The notes: generated by a model not told the origin, from the sequence alone. DNA of 64,000 nt from Mycobacteroides immunogenum (GCF_001605725.1 NZ_CP011530.1:124001-188000), one strand, 5' to 3'. Shown: positions 8,820-16,927, counted from the stretch's first letter. Numbers and translations are program-made.

Positions 8820-8867
8820 AGACGTATAAGCCCCCAAACACACGGTGTGCTGGGGGCTTATACGTCT
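8820..8867. terminator. Long perfect inverted repeat after the HsaC-like gene
   Basis: AGACGTATAAGCCCCC (8820-8835) pairs perfectly with 8852-8867 across a 16-base loop that itself holds the short pair CACAC/GTGTG. There is no U-tract after it, which is usual in mycobacteria. It sits between the HsaC-like stop and the IclR promoter, so termination is the simplest role. Confidence 0.6.
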
Positions 8868-8926
8868 GCTAGGGGCACTTGTGAGCCGGGGTTGTGGCGG
8901 CAGACACACTCATGGTACAAAAAGGT

Positions 8927-8945
8927 ATATGACTAATAGTCATAT
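8927..8945. promoter_or_regulatory. Perfect palindrome ATATGACT-AAT-AGTCATAT, candidate IclR operator
   Basis: Eight-base arms separated by three bases, an AT-rich island in GC-rich DNA, 34 bases upstream of the IclR start at 8979. Position and symmetry fit an autoregulatory operator. Whether IclR or another island regulator (PadR, MarR, KstR-type) binds cannot be told. Confidence 0.55.
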
Positions 8946-8978
8946 GTGACCGAGACCCCAAAGCCGTGGGAGGGCACC

Positions 8979-9824
8979 ATGACAACCACCATCACCGCCG
9001 ATGCGACCACCCCGAGCGCCGTCATCGATCGGGTGTCTCTGCTGCTGGACGCCTTCGACGGTCCGGGCCGGCTTACGCTGGCGCAGCTGGTGCGCCGCAC
9101 CGGTCTCCCCCGCTCATCCGTGCACCGGATGCTGGAGCGGCTGGTGCAATTGCGCTGGCTGCGGCGTGATGGACGTGACTATGAGCTGGGTACCCGGCTG
9201 GTCGAGCTGGGCTCCCTCGCGGTGCATCAGGATCGGCTGCACGCGGCGGCGCTGCCGATGCTGCACGAGCTGCATCGCGCCACCGGCCTGGTGGTCCACC
9301 TGTCCATCCTCGACGGCGCCGACGTCGTCTACTTGGAGAAGATCGGGGCCGGGATGGGCGCGGCCGTCACTACCCGCATCGGTGGGCGCCAGCCCGCGCA
9401 CTGCACCGCATCCGGGAAGGCCATCCTGGCGTACCGGGGTGACACGCTGGATGGCTTTACCGCGCTGGCCCGCAAGACACGCTTCTCCATCGGCTCGGCC
9501 GCGCAACTGCGGCCGGAGCTCGACAAGGTGCGGGGGCACGGGGTGGCCTTTGATCGCGAGGAATTGCAGCAGGGCATCGGCTGTGTGGCTGCTCCGATCG
9601 GCAGTATCGGCGATGCGGTCGCGGCGGTTTCGGTGTGCGGGCCCATGGCGCGGATGAGCTTTGATCAGCGTCTGGTGGCCCCCGTCCGGATGACGGCGAT
9701 GGGGATTTGGCGCAACGTCGAGAACGGCCCAAGCCGGGTGGCCCCGACATTGCAGCCGATCCGGCCGCTGCGCCCCGCCCCCGCGCGACGCGAGATGAGC
9801 TCGCGCACACTGCAGTACGCGTGA
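8979..9824 (+). CDS. IclR family transcriptional regulator
   Basis: A 281-residue regulator: winged helix at about residues 10-75 (LTLAQLVRRTGLPRSSVHRM), then the IclR effector domain with SGKAILAY and a C-terminal Cys-containing AAVSVCGP strand. ATG 8979 is chosen over GTG 8946 because GGAGGG ends four bases before it. IclR proteins sense aromatic acids, sugars or catabolic intermediates. It overlaps the esterase start (GTGA at 9821-9824), so it probably regulates that gene and perhaps the divergent or upstream ring-degradation genes. The C-terminal 35 residues are Pro/Arg-rich and may be a non-conserved tail. Confidence 0.87.
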   Translation: MTTTITADATTPSAVIDRVSLLLDAFDGPGRLTLAQLVRRTGLPRSSVHRMLERLVQLRWLRRDGRDYELGTRLVELGSLAVHQDRLHAAALPMLHELHRATGLVVHLSILDGADVVYLEKIGAGMGAAVTTRIGGRQPAHCTASGKAILAYRGDTLDGFTALARKTRFSIGSAAQLRPELDKVRGHGVAFDREELQQGIGCVAAPIGSIGDAVAAVSVCGPMARMSFDQRLVAPVRMTAMGIWRNVENGPSRVAPTLQPIRPLRPAPARREMSSRTLQYA

Positions 9825-10741
9825 GTCTCGATCCTCAGATAGCGGCGCTGCTGCCGGCGCTGAACGAGGGCTTCCCGCGCGTCGAAACGATGACCGGCGC
9901 GCAGGCGCGCGCGGCGATCCGTGCCCGGTACGCGCCGCCCACTGAGCCCACACGTATGCGTGCGGTGACCGATGAACGCGCCTCCGGACCGGGCGGTGAG
10001 ATACCGATCCGGGTGTACCGCCCCGACACGCCAGGACCCCTGCCCACCGTCGTGTTTGCCCATGGTGGCGGATTCGTGTTCTGCGACTTGGATTCTCATG
10101 ACGAGCTGTGTCGCCGCCTGGCCGCTCAGACACCCGCGGTGGTGGTATCGGTCGGCTATCGGTGCGCGCCGGAACATCGATGGCCGACGGCGGCCCAGGA
10201 CGTGTTCCTGGCGGCGTGTTGGGTGGTGCGTAATGCCCGCACGCTCGGTGGTGACCCCGCACGGGTGCTGGTCTGCGGTGACAGTGCGGGAGGGAATTTG
10301 GCCGCGGTCACCACGTTGATGGCCCGCGACCTGGGTGGGCCCGCGTTGGCGGGCCAGATTCTGATCTATCCGGTGCTGGACGCGGATTTCGATACCCCGT
10401 CTTACCGTCGGTTCGCGACCGGCTACTACAACACGCGTGCCGCGATGCGATGGTACTGGGACCAGTACCTGCCTGATCATGGGCTGCGCGGACACCCGTA
10501 TGCGGCGCCGCTGCACGCCGACCTGGAGCGGCTGCCACCCGCGGTGGTCGTCACCGCACGCTTTGACCCGCCGTGCAGTGAGGGTGAGGCCTATGCGAGC
10601 GCCCTGCGAGAAGCGGGCGTACCGGTGCGGTACAGGTGCTATGACAACGCGGTTCACGGATTCATGACCATGCTGGGGACTGACCTGGCCGGTGTGGCGA
10701 TCGAACGGCTATGCCGCGATGTCAACGACCTGCTCGGTTAA
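9821..10741 (+). CDS. Alpha/beta hydrolase, hormone-sensitive lipase (HSL) type esterase
   Basis: A 306-residue esterase with the HSL oxyanion motif HGGG (81-84), nucleophile elbow GDSAGG (Ser155), and catalytic Asp249 and His279. The start is taken as GTG 9821, overlapping the IclR stop; an upstream ATG would add 38 Arg/Pro-rich residues that lie over IclR codons. HSL-type mycobacterial esterases hydrolyse short acyl esters. Within this island it could hydrolyse the ester formed by the BVMO at 4972, or an acetylated steroid; it is not the HsaD (meta-cleavage product hydrolase) type. It is convergent with, and overlaps by four bases, the small Cys protein at 10738. Confidence 0.88.
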   Translation: MSLDPQIAALLPALNEGFPRVETMTGAQARAAIRARYAPPTEPTRMRAVTDERASGPGGEIPIRVYRPDTPGPLPTVVFAHGGGFVFCDLDSHDELCRRLAAQTPAVVVSVGYRCAPEHRWPTAAQDVFLAACWVVRNARTLGGDPARVLVCGDSAGGNLAAVTTLMARDLGGPALAGQILIYPVLDADFDTPSYRRFATGYYNTRAAMRWYWDQYLPDHGLRGHPYAAPLHADLERLPPAVVVTARFDPPCSEGEAYASALREAGVPVRYRCYDNAVHGFMTMLGTDLAGVAIERLCRDVNDLLG

Positions 10742-10995
10742 ACCCCGTATTCCCCGGCCAGCACCGGCAGTCGTCCGCTGCGCGCGGCATCAAGAATCGA
10801 GCCACGCAACGCCGAGCACACCAGGAACAAACCGGTGCAGTTCCGGCGCTCCGGGCACCGCGTCTCGGCCTCGGTATTCCACTGCACGCTGGTCTGCTGC
10901 CAGCTGCTCTTGCGCGCCAAAACCTCGGCCCCGCAGCGTTGGCAGTCCACCGGCACCATCGGCGAATCCGCCAGACGGTTATCCGTGCGGATCAC
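10738..10995 (-). CDS. Small Cys-rich (zinc-ribbon-like) protein coupled to KshA
   Basis: An 85-residue protein with a DCQRC pair near residue 18 and further cysteines in RCPERRNC and LVCSAL. GTG 10995 overlaps the KshA stop (GTGA), so it is translated with the oxygenase. Spacing of the cysteines does not fit a classical plant-type or bacterial-type ferredoxin; a zinc ribbon or an unusual iron-sulfur site are both possible. Similar short proteins are sometimes annotated as ferredoxins beside mycobacterial Rieske oxygenases, from memory. A role in delivering electrons to, or stabilising, KshA is inferred from coupling only. Confidence 0.65.
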   Translation of the reverse strand: MIRTDNRLADSPMVPVDCQRCGAEVLARKSSWQQTSVQWNTEAETRCPERRNCTGLFLVCSALRGSILDAARSGRLPVLAGEYGV

Positions 10996-12149
10996 GATGA
11001 CGCGCTCGCGGCCATGGCAGCGAGGTTCTCCTCAACCTGTGCCTTCCACACCTCACCCGGACGGGTGGTGTCCACCTCGTACTCGAACCTATCGGTCATC
11101 TCGGAGGTGACCTCGGCGGTGTCCACATAGAACTGTTCGTACCAGCGGCGCAGCTGGTACACCGGGCCGTCTTCCTCGCACAGCAGCGGATTGTCGATGC
11201 GCGCCTTGTTCTTCCAGATCTGCACGTCCTGCTCGAAGCCGGCCTTGATCCAGTCGCCCAGTGTGACGGCGGCGGCCAGTGCGTCGTCGTCGGACAGCCC
11301 CGCCGACTTCTTCACGATGATGCCGTACTGCAACACGAAGGAATTGGCGTCGATCGGGTAGTGGCAGTTGATCAGGATCGAATTCGAGTCGTACCCGACG
11401 AAGTGGTACGTCAGATCGTCGATCATGAATGACGGGCCGTAATACGACGCGACGGATGTCTGTCCGGTCATCTGCACGCCCTCGGGGATGGGTAGATCGG
11501 CGCGCGGCTCTCCGGTGTTCATGTATTGGGTCGCGATGTGTCCCTCGAAGATGTTCTTGAAGTACGTGGGCACGGCGCCGTGCACGTAGAAGAAGTGCGC
11601 CATGTCGACCACATTGTCGATGATCTCGCGGCAATTGGTGTTGACAACTGTTGTGTACCAATGCCAATCGGTCCACTCGTCACTATCGGCTCCCTCGATG
11701 CGGGGAATGGTGACGTCTTCGGGAGGCGGATTGCCTTGTGGGTCGTTCCAGATGAACAGCATGCCGTCCTGCTCCAGGGTGGTCCAGGTGGCGGTCCGTG
11801 CCAGCTTGGGTGTCCGGCGGCTGTAGGGCACCTTCTTGCAGCGCCCGTCACCGCCCCAGCGCCAATCGTGGAACGGGCAGGCGATTTCGTCGCCCTTCAC
11901 GTCGCCTTGGCTGAGGTCGCCGCCCATATGCCGGCAGTACGCGTCCAGGACACTCACCGTGCCATCCCCCGCGCGGAAGACCACAAGCTTCTGGCCGAAA
12001 GCGTGGACCGCATGCGGCTTGCCATCTCCGAAGTCTTGGATGAGGCCGAGGCAATACCAGCCACGGGCGAATCGTGCCGGCGCCGCGTCGGCTTCGATGT
12101 TCCGAACCGCCGCGGCACCGGATTCGGTATCTGACTGGGCTGTCGTCAT
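10992..12149 (-). CDS. kshA: Rieske oxygenase, 3-ketosteroid 9-alpha-hydroxylase oxygenase component (KshA-like)
   Basis: A 385-residue Rieske non-haem iron oxygenase. The Rieske cluster ligands are Cys72, His74, Cys91 and His94 (CRHMGGDL ... CPFHDW), and the mononuclear iron site is seen in DNVVDMAHFFYVH (His185, His190) with a later Asp. Overall sequence strongly resembles KshA, which with reductase KshB hydroxylates C9 of AD/ADD and so, together with KstD, opens steroid ring B. It is divergent from a KstD-like gene. No Shine-Dalgarno precedes ATG 12149; instead TAGAAC lies 7-12 bases upstream, fitting a leaderless transcript. No KshB is next to it, though the 379-residue reductase at 19636 is of the right type. 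Confidence 0.88.
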   Translation of the reverse strand: MTTAQSDTESGAAAVRNIEADAAPARFARGWYCLGLIQDFGDGKPHAVHAFGQKLVVFRAGDGTVSVLDAYCRHMGGDLSQGDVKGDEIACPFHDWRWGGDGRCKKVPYSRRTPKLARTATWTTLEQDGMLFIWNDPQGNPPPEDVTIPRIEGADSDEWTDWHWYTTVVNTNCREIIDNVVDMAHFFYVHGAVPTYFKNIFEGHIATQYMNTGEPRADLPIPEGVQMTGQTSVASYYGPSFMIDDLTYHFVGYDSNSILINCHYPIDANSFVLQYGIIVKKSAGLSDDDALAAAVTLGDWIKAGFEQDVQIWKNKARIDNPLLCEEDGPVYQLRRWYEQFYVDTAEVTSEMTDRFEYEVDTTRPGEVWKAQVEENLAAMAASASS

Positions 12150-12314
12150 AGACCCGTTCTAACAACCGAATTCCTGCCGTAGCAGGGGGTTGGTCCGCTC
12201 ACCGGACATCGTGTGTGGCGATTGACCGTCGTCTCCCGCTGGAAGGGAAACCCGGGCGTGGGGTGGCGTGTATCGGCTTAGCCTCGCTGCCGTCCACGCG
12301 AATTCGACGGAGGT

Positions 12315-14030
12315 ATGCACAGATGGCGTCAGCACCCCCCCGGACCGATCCCGGCCGGAACCGTCGCAGATGACATCGAGGTCGATCTGCTGGTTGTCGG
12401 CTCCGGGACGGGAATGGCCGCCGCGCTGGCCGCCAGTGAACTCGGGTTGTCGGTACTGATCGTCGAGAAATCGCACTATGTGGGCGGGTCTACCGCCCGC
12501 TCCGGAGGAGCCCTGTGGTTGCCTGCCAGCCCCGTGCTGGGGGCCGCGGGAACCGGCGACACCCCGGAGCGGGCGCGTACCTATCTGCGGGCGGTCGTTG
12601 CGGGAAGCGCCCCGGATGCGCGCAGTGACGCCTTCCTTGAGCACGAGGCGGCCACCGTCGAGATGCTGATGCGCTCGACCCCGATGCGCTTCACCTGGTG
12701 CCGCGACTACGCGGATTACCACCCGGAAGAGCCCGGTGGCAGCGCGGCGGGGCGCACCTGCGAATGCCGTCCGTTCGACGCGTCAGTGCTGGGCGAGTAC
12801 CGCGGCAGGCTGCAGCCGGGCGTGATGAAGCCGCCGGCGGTGCCGATGCCCGTCACCAGCGCTGACTACCGCTGGATGAACCTGATGGCGCGGCTACCGC
12901 GTAAAGCATTGCCACTCATCGTGAAACGCGTCGTACAGGGTGTCGGCGGGGCCGTGCTGGGCCGGCGGTACCTGGCGGGCGGGCAGGCGCTGGCCGCCGG
13001 ACTATTCGCGGGGGTGTTACGCGCGGGCATACCGATCTGGACCGATACTTCCCTGGTACACCTCACCATGGAGAGTGGCCGTGTCGCGGGCGCGGTGGTC
13101 ACCCATGACGGACGAGAGATCACGGTGACAGCCCGCCGCGGTGTGGTGTTGGCTGCCGGAGGCTTTGACCACGACATGGAGATGCGGCACAAATTCCAGT
13201 CGACGGCACTGGGCGAGAACATGAGCCTGGGTGCCGATACCAACACCGGCGATGCCCTCCGGATAGGCCAGGACAGCGGTGCGGCAATCGATTCCATGAA
13301 CCACGCGTGGTGGTTCCCGGCCGTGGCACCACTACCCGGCGCCGCGCCGAAGGTCATGCTGGCGGAGCGCTCGCTGCCGGGATCGTTCATCGTGGACCAG
13401 ACCGGGAACCGGTTCATCAACGAAGCCGCCGACTATATGTCGTTCGGTCAGCGGGTGCTGGAGCGGGAGCGCCGCGGTGCCCCGGTGGAATCGATGTGGA
13501 TCATTTTCGACCAGCAGTACCGCAACAGTTACGTCTTCGCGGGCCAGCTGTATCCCCGGATGCCGATACCGGGCAAGTGGTTTGACGCAGGGATTGCCCA
13601 TCGTGCCGGCAGTCTGGTTGAGCTCGCATCGTTGGCAGGGTTGCCGGAGGGCGAGTTCCTGGCCACCGTGCGGCGATTCAATGAATCGGCGGCCGCCGGC
13701 GACGATGCCGAATTTCACCGCGGCCGTAGCGCGTACGACCGTTACTACGGCGACCCGACAGTCACGCCGAATCCGAATCTGCGGCCGTTACGCGACGGAC
13801 CCTTCTATGCGGTGCGCATGGTTCTCAGCGACCTGGGCACCTGCGGTGGCCTGCGTGCCGACGAGCACGCGCGGGTAGTGCGTGAAGATGGCAGTGTCAT
13901 CGGGGGCCTGTACGCGATCGGCAACACCGCCGCCAATGCCTTTGGTGCCACCTACCCAGGTGCGGGAGCAACAATTGCCCAGGGCCTGGTGTACGGCTAC
14001 ATCGCGGCACGCGACGCGGCCGCGCGTTGA
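12315..14030 (+). CDS. kstD: FAD-dependent 3-ketosteroid delta-1-dehydrogenase (KstD-like), start uncertain
   Basis: A 571-residue flavoprotein of the KstD/fumarate reductase family: FAD motif LLVVGSGTGMAAALAASE, GGSTARSGGALWLP, active-site tyrosines in DYADYHPEEPGG and ADYMSFGQ (near residue 374), and the C-terminal TYPGAG (near 547), matching the KstD Tyr/Tyr/Tyr/Gly set. It introduces the C1-C2 double bond of 3-ketosteroids. The start is odd: ATG 12315 directly abuts GGAGGT, whereas ATG 12323 has ideal spacing but is out of frame. A run of seven C (12335-12341) separates them; one C fewer would read MASAPPGPIPAG into this frame. Possibly a sequencing error, a slippery tract or a true weak start. 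Confidence 0.85.
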   Translation: MHRWRQHPPGPIPAGTVADDIEVDLLVVGSGTGMAAALAASELGLSVLIVEKSHYVGGSTARSGGALWLPASPVLGAAGTGDTPERARTYLRAVVAGSAPDARSDAFLEHEAATVEMLMRSTPMRFTWCRDYADYHPEEPGGSAAGRTCECRPFDASVLGEYRGRLQPGVMKPPAVPMPVTSADYRWMNLMARLPRKALPLIVKRVVQGVGGAVLGRRYLAGGQALAAGLFAGVLRAGIPIWTDTSLVHLTMESGRVAGAVVTHDGREITVTARRGVVLAAGGFDHDMEMRHKFQSTALGENMSLGADTNTGDALRIGQDSGAAIDSMNHAWWFPAVAPLPGAAPKVMLAERSLPGSFIVDQTGNRFINEAADYMSFGQRVLERERRGAPVESMWIIFDQQYRNSYVFAGQLYPRMPIPGKWFDAGIAHRAGSLVELASLAGLPEGEFLATVRRFNESAAAGDDAEFHRGRSAYDRYYGDPTVTPNPNLRPLRDGPFYAVRMVLSDLGTCGGLRADEHARVVREDGSVIGGLYAIGNTAANAFGATYPGAGATIAQGLVYGYIAARDAAAR

Positions 14031-14720
14031 TCAGTCCGTCGGATCGGACTGGGTGGAAAGCTTTTCGGCGTCCACCCGCTTTTCCACCTCGCGCCAGTAG
14101 CCGGGGACCAGGCGAGGCGTGCCGCCATCCGGACCCGCCTTGTCGAACTCCTCGGCCGCCGCGGCCAGATCCTCGATCATCATCAGCGCCAGATCGCGCT
14201 CGGCCGCGTAGTAGCGCTCGGCCCATTTGAGCGCGACACGAGAGTATGCCCAGGCGGGCTGGGCTGCCGCGCCATCCGCGTCCAGCGCGGCCCGTCGCTG
14301 CATGTTCTCGGAGTACTCCACGTGGCGTTCCAGAATCTCCTTGAGCCGGGCAGGGTCCGTCATATGCCCCTGCATGACGCGGAGCACCACGCTGTGTTTG
14401 AGGACCTGAGGCTCGGCGGGCGTCTCGTTGGCCCACTGGCTCATCGCCGCCATACCCGCCGGAGTGATCTTGTACAGTCGCCGGCTGCGAGCGCCGTTGT
14501 CATGGTCTACCCGTGAGGTGGCATACCCGATCTTCTCCAGTTTGCGTAGCTCGGAGTAGATCTGGCTGAACGAGGGGCTCCAGTAGAAGTAGCTGATACT
14601 CCAGTCGGCCCATTTCTTGATGTCATAGCCGGAAACCTCTTCCTCGTAGGAGAGCATTCCGAGGATTGTCCAGCTGGTGGCAGCAAGATTGGGTTCGTCG
14701 GGCGAACTGGTTGCTGCCAT
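14031..14720 (-). CDS. PadR family transcriptional regulator
   Basis: A 229-residue regulator: PadR winged helix in the first about 95 residues (TSWTILGMLSYEEEVSGYDI, then YSELRKLEKIGYATS) followed by a long helical C-terminal domain (about 110-215) typical of PadR-s1/VirR proteins. PadR proteins repress detoxification and phenolic-acid genes and bind ligands at the dimer interface. It converges on the kstD stop with no gap and is divergent from a MarR gene, so the two regulators share an 85-base promoter region that contains a near-palindrome AACGTC-A-GATGTT at 14735-14747. Confidence 0.88.
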   Translation of the reverse strand: MAATSSPDEPNLAATSWTILGMLSYEEEVSGYDIKKWADWSISYFYWSPSFSQIYSELRKLEKIGYATSRVDHDNGARSRRLYKITPAGMAAMSQWANETPAEPQVLKHSVVLRVMQGHMTDPARLKEILERHVEYSENMQRRAALDADGAAAQPAWAYSRVALKWAERYYAAERDLALMMIEDLAAAAEEFDKAGPDGGTPRLVPGYWREVEKRVDAEKLSTQSDPTD

Positions 14721-14805
14721 CGATCAAGGGTAGCAACGTCAGATGTTCCGCAGGGTGGTCCGGGCCGCTCAGCGGGACGGCGGTAGCTGTGTCAACATCA
14801 CTGAT

Positions 14806-15240
14806 ATGGATGAGCAGGAATGGCAGCCGCTCGGCGCGTTGATGCATCGCGTGTCGGCAGCGTTGCGATCGGAGATCACGGCGGCGTTGGCGCCGCTGAA
14901 TCTGCCATTCCCCCAGTACGTCTGCATGCGGGTGTTGTCCAAGAACCCGGGCTGGTCCAACGCGGATCTGGCCCGCGCCATCGACGTGACCCCGCAATCG
15001 ATGAACACCGTCCTGCAGGCGCTGCAGGATGCCGGACTGGTGTCGCGGCCGGACACTGTCGACTCCGGCCGCGCACGTCCAGCGCAGTTGAGCCGGTCCG
15101 GGACGGCCTTGCTCAAACAGGCAGAAGCGTTGGCCCGGGAGGCCGAAGAGCGTTTGTTATCGGGCATCTCGGCACGGCAGCGCAGCGACTTCTTTCAAAC
15201 GCTGCGTGATATCGCCGGCGAGGATGCTGCCACTCCGTAA
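14806..15240 (+). CDS. MarR family transcriptional regulator
   Basis: A 144-residue winged-helix protein with the MarR core: LNLPFPQYVCMRVLSKNPG, NADLARAIDVTPQSMNTVL recognition region and the DSGRARPAQLSRSG wing. ATG 14806 is preferred over the upstream opening ATG (14743), because the extra 21 residues are unlike MarR proteins and lie in the shared promoter region. MarR proteins are usually repressors released by phenolic or oxidised ligands. Divergent orientation to PadR suggests mutual or shared control. A DUF1254 lipoprotein gene follows 39 bases after its stop on the same strand and is the probable target. Confidence 0.85.
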   Translation: MDEQEWQPLGALMHRVSAALRSEITAALAPLNLPFPQYVCMRVLSKNPGWSNADLARAIDVTPQSMNTVLQALQDAGLVSRPDTVDSGRARPAQLSRSGTALLKQAEALAREAEERLLSGISARQRSDFFQTLRDIAGEDAATP

Positions 15241-15279
15241 CGCGGGCACGCGGCGCCGGGGCCGGGGTACTTTCACACC

Positions 15280-16359
15280 ATGAAGTGGGTAGCCGCGGTC
15301 GTGTGGATCGGTGTTTGTGCGGTGGTCGCCGGTTGCGGGGCGCATACTCCGCCGCCCGAGGGGTCCGGCGGCCCCAGCACTCAGCTCCCCGATCGACGCA
15401 CACATGACGGGGCGATCATCGTTACTCCGGACAACTTCGTACGCGCGGAGTCAGACCTGTACTTCGGGAACATCGTGAAGGACGGGGGTTTTGGCGCGTT
15501 CCACCACATCCGTGAGCTGTCACCGCTGGACAAGCAGCTGGTTATCCGGCAGAACCGGGACACGCTCTACTCCTCGGCGGTGTTCGATCTCGACGCGGGA
15601 CCGATCACCATCTCCATGCCCGACCCGGGACAGCGGTTCATGTCGCTGCAACTCATCACCGAAGACCATTACGTGCCGGCCGTCTTCTACGGACGGGGTG
15701 AGCACACGATCACCAAGGAGCAGGCAGGCACCCGCTATGTGGCCGCGGCGGTGCGCACCCTGGTCAACCCGGGCGATCCCGCCGACCTCGCACAGGTTCA
15801 CGCACTGCAGGACGGTATCGCTGTCCGCCAAGAGAAGACGGGCACCTTCGACATTCCTGTGTGGGACAAGGTAAGTCAACAACGGGTGCGCACAGCTCTG
15901 CTGGAGCTCGCCGCGACCGTCCCCGATACCAAGGCGATGTTCGGCACCCGAGAAACAACCGATCCGGTACGTCACCTGATCGGCACGGCATCCGCCTGGG
16001 GTGGGAACCCCGAGAAGGATGCTTTCTATCTCACCGTGAATCCCGCGAAGAACGACGGCGCCACGGTGTATCGGCTCACCGTCGGGCAGGTACCCGTGGA
16101 CGGGTTCTGGTCGATCACCGTCTACAACAAGGACGGCTACTTCACGCCGAATGCCCGTAATGTCTACTCAATCAACAACATCACCGTGCGACGGGAAGGT
16201 AGCGGGGATGCCACGGTGCAATTCGGTGGGTGCGTGGAGGGCGTGGTGAACTGCCTGCCGATCACCACGGGCTGGAACTACATGGTCAGGTTGTACCGCG
16301 CACAACCGCAGGTTCTCGACGGCAGCTGGGTCTTCCCCGAGGCCCATCCCGTCGCATAG
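15280..16359 (+). CDS. DUF1254/DUF1214 domain lipoprotein
   Basis: A 359-residue secreted protein. The N-terminus is a lipoprotein signal with the lipobox VAGC (Cys19), followed by a Pro-rich linker, a DUF1254 domain (about 45-165) and a DUF1214 domain (about 225-350, with GFWSITVYNKDGYF). These domains are widespread in actinobacteria and have no firmly assigned reaction. The protein should be anchored on the outer face of the cytoplasmic membrane. It follows the MarR gene closely on the same strand and converges on a TetR gene. Confidence 0.87.
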   Translation: MKWVAAVVWIGVCAVVAGCGAHTPPPEGSGGPSTQLPDRRTHDGAIIVTPDNFVRAESDLYFGNIVKDGGFGAFHHIRELSPLDKQLVIRQNRDTLYSSAVFDLDAGPITISMPDPGQRFMSLQLITEDHYVPAVFYGRGEHTITKEQAGTRYVAAAVRTLVNPGDPADLAQVHALQDGIAVRQEKTGTFDIPVWDKVSQQRVRTALLELAATVPDTKAMFGTRETTDPVRHLIGTASAWGGNPEKDAFYLTVNPAKNDGATVYRLTVGQVPVDGFWSITVYNKDGYFTPNARNVYSINNITVRREGSGDATVQFGGCVEGVVNCLPITTGWNYMVRLYRAQPQVLDGSWVFPEAHPVA

Positions 16360-16366
16360 ACCAAAC

Positions 16367-16927
16367 CTATTGGGGTGTAACGATCCGGGCGATCTGCTGG
16401 GCGATTTCGGCGCGCATATCGGCATCGGACATGTCATCCAGGCCGAACCCGGCACGGAGGCTGGGACCCATCAATCGCCAGCCGAGCTGTAGCGCTATCG
16501 CATGGGCGCCGGCCAGCCGTGCTTCACGATCGTCGGCGTGACCAGGGCGGATTTGTTCCAGCAGCCACTCCATGCCCGGCTTGCGTTCCTGGAGTTCCTC
16601 GATGGGAAAACCGTCGAGGGTGGAGCGCACCATCACGCGCAGTTGAAGATCGTGTGCGGCCTCGAGTTCCTCGATCGGCGCCGCTGCTTCGCGCAGGGCG
16701 GCCGCGGCATCGGCGAGGTGCTGCAGGGTGGCGGCCAGCAGCTGGCGCTTGCTGCCGAAGTGCCGGTGGACCAGGCCGTGGTTCACCCCCGCGCGCGTAG
16801 CGACCTCGCGGATCGATGTCGCGGCCGGCCCCTTCTCGGCGAAGAGGCCTGAGGCGGCGTTCAGGACGGCCTCGACGACCTCCTCCTTGCCGACGGGCTT
16901 GGTATCCGTTGCCTCCTGTGTAGTCAT
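16367..16927 (-). CDS. TetR family transcriptional regulator
   Basis: A 186-residue repressor with the TetR helix-turn-helix at about residues 15-62 (TSIREVATRAGVNHGLVHRHFGSKRQLL) and a variable ligand domain. It is divergent from a TauD-type dioxygenase gene, and the 71-base interval holds a perfect 20-base palindrome (16952-16971). A second half-site with the same nine bases (16918-16926) covers the first codons of this gene, consistent with autorepression. It probably controls the dioxygenase. Confidence 0.88.
   Translation of the reverse strand: MTTQEATDTKPVGKEEVVEAVLNAASGLFAEKGPAATSIREVATRAGVNHGLVHRHFGSKRQLLAATLQHLADAAAALREAAAPIEELEAAHDLQLRVMVRSTLDGFPIEELQERKPGMEWLLEQIRPGHADDREARLAGAHAIALQLGWRLMGPSLRAGFGLDDMSDADMRAEIAQQIARIVTPQ

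Noticed and set aside
9665..10657. Antisense frames of 330-382 codons over IclR and the esterase
   Set aside because: Arg/His-rich shadows without motifs; the plus-strand genes have full catalytic signatures.
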